Part shown: positions 63,347 through 64,000 of the stretch, piece by piece | Position numbering within the stretch: position 1 is the first letter of the stretch | Layout: each line of letters begins with the position of its first letter | Assembly: GCA_900767835.1 (NCBI GenBank) | Contig: CAAGAO010000030.1 | Span: forward strand, 42,912 to 106,911 | DNA: 64,000 nucleotides | Reading direction: 5' to 3' | From: Clostridia bacterium | GTDB lineage: Bacteria; Bacillota; Clostridia; Christensenellales; UBA1242 | The notes under the pieces: model-generated | The model's input: the letters and a program-made list of their open reading frames with translations, nothing else | What the model was told of the DNA's origin: nothing | Database searches by the model: none | Program-made: the position numbers and the translations under genes

Positions 63347-64000
63347 ATGCCAACAATATGGAATAATTGTAGTTGTGGGGACATACCTCGTCCATGGACA
63401 ACTCCAACTCAAAATGTAAACAATCGTGGACCTATAGGACCAACCGGTCCGACAGGCCCTACCGGTCCAACTGGACCATCAACTGGAGCGACAGGACCGA
63501 CAGGTGCTACTGGACCAACCGGACCAACTGGACCAACTGGACCAACAGGGGCACAAGGCATACAAGGTGTCCAAGGTGTCCAAGGAGCTACCGGACCAAC
63601 TGGGGCTACAGGAGAGCAAGGTCCAACGGGCCCAACAGGGGCAACTGGAGCGACTGGAGAACAAGGCATTCAAGGCATACAAGGAGAACAAGGGCCAACT
63701 GGACCTACTGGTGCTACAGGCGAAACTGGTGCTCAAGGTGTGCAAGGCATACAAGGAGAAATAGGACCAACGGGCCCAACGGGACCTACCGGAGCCACAG
63801 GACCTATCGGGTCTCAAGGTATACAAGGCTTGCAGGGAGTACAAGGAGAGCAAGGGCCAACCGGACCAACAGGGGCAACTGGAGCGACTGGAGAACAAGG
63901 TATTCAAGGCATACAAGGAGAAATAGGGCCAACGGGGCCTACCGGTGCTACAGGCGAAACTGGTGCTCAAGGCGTACAAGGGATACAAGGCGAAATAGGA
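63347..64000 (+). CDS. Collagen-like Gly-X-Y repeat protein, 3' end outside window
   Basis: The frame begins with AAGGAGGGG-led ATG at 63347 and stays open to the window end. The first 25 residues (MPTIWNNCSCGDIPRPW...) are followed by continuous G-x-y triplets, mostly GPT, GAT, GAQ, GIQ, GEQ and GEI, with ~27-residue blocks nearly repeated (GATGETGAQGVQGIQGEIGP). This is a BclA-type collagen-like protein, found on spores (exosporium) and cell surfaces. GC content is far above the neighbouring genes, partly forced by Gly/Pro/Thr codons, and may reflect transfer. No signal peptide is seen, in keeping with exosporium proteins. Confidence 0.85.
   Translation, partial: MPTIWNNCSCGDIPRPWTTPTQNVNNRGPIGPTGPTGPTGPTGPSTGATGPTGATGPTGPTGPTGPTGAQGIQGVQGVQGATGPTGATGEQGPTGPTGATGATGEQGIQGIQGEQGPTGPTGATGETGAQGVQGIQGEIGPTGPTGPTGATGPIGSQGIQGLQGVQGEQGPTGPTGATGATGEQGIQGIQGEIGPTGPTGATGETGAQGVQGIQGEIG

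Noticed and set aside
63409..63988. Minus-strand Pro/Gly/Val-rich frames at the window end
   Set aside because: They are the complement of the collagen-like Gly-X-Y repeats; the plus-strand frame has a strong Shine-Dalgarno site and regular triplets.

Overview
The window is AT-rich bacterial chromosome of clostridial (Firmicutes-type) character. Supporting signs are strong Shine-Dalgarno sites, TTGACA/TATAAT-type promoters with 17-nt spacers, AddA rather than RecB, a Firmicutes-type L10 leader, a rubrerythrin (anaerobic peroxide defence), a yabP-yabQ-divIC-like sporulation/division cluster and a 1 kb-plus surface protein with a single C-terminal anchor. TGA is used as a stop (for example at hisS), so the standard bacterial code applies. 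I cannot name the species.

Layout. 1-2.6 kb: 3' part of addA. 2.7-13.8 kb: envelope genes, including a membrane protein with coiled coil and seven AT-hook-like motifs, a single-pass ectodomain protein, a VirB6/TrbL-like and a VirB2-like component of a type IV secretion (T4SS)-like apparatus, a beta-propeller-like anchored protein, yajC and a lipoprotein. The VirD4/TraG-like coupling ATPase lies apart at 25-27 kb. 14-25 kb: translation genes, namely rplJ-rplL with an L10 leader, metG, hisS (preceded by what looks like a classical histidine leader-peptide attenuator) followed by tRNA-His, and leuS. 27.6-35.3 kb: a 2544-residue surface protein. 35.6-36.0 kb: seven DnaA-box-like sites directly before dnaN, a candidate oriC without dnaA beside it. 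37.5-45 kb: tRNA-Asn, rubrerythrin, an AraC regulator, yabP-yabQ-divIC-like genes, comF, radC, a GPH-type sugar symporter and deoC with a structured leader.

From tRNA-Arg (45.7 kb) to about 63 kb the content is accessory: a SLOG/DUF1273 protein divergent from an XRE regulator, a holin-like/tail-fibre-like trio without other phage genes, an anchored EEP nuclease-fold protein, a decayed gene, small ORFans, a 1885-residue RHS/YD-repeat protein with a possible immunity gene behind it, a sigma-like regulator divergent from an XRE-ImmA pair, an IS3-family element with its transposase in two frames, a HEPN-like protein and an IS200/IS605 remnant. A similar AT-rich motif (core AGTCGCAAAATCAAAA) lies near both edges of this stretch. 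The window ends inside a collagen-like Gly-X-Thr/Gln repeat gene whose composition is much richer in GC.

The most unusual items are the his-leader attenuator in front of a tRNA synthetase gene in a Firmicutes-like genome, the AT-hook membrane protein beside dispersed T4SS-like genes, the dnaA-less origin, a family of dispersed palindromes with core TTTGCTAACGCAAA, and several genes whose -10 box sits so close to the start codon that their mRNAs should be leaderless. Several gene starts were moved downstream of the longest possible reading frame because the longer start falls inside a promoter or a Shine-Dalgarno site.
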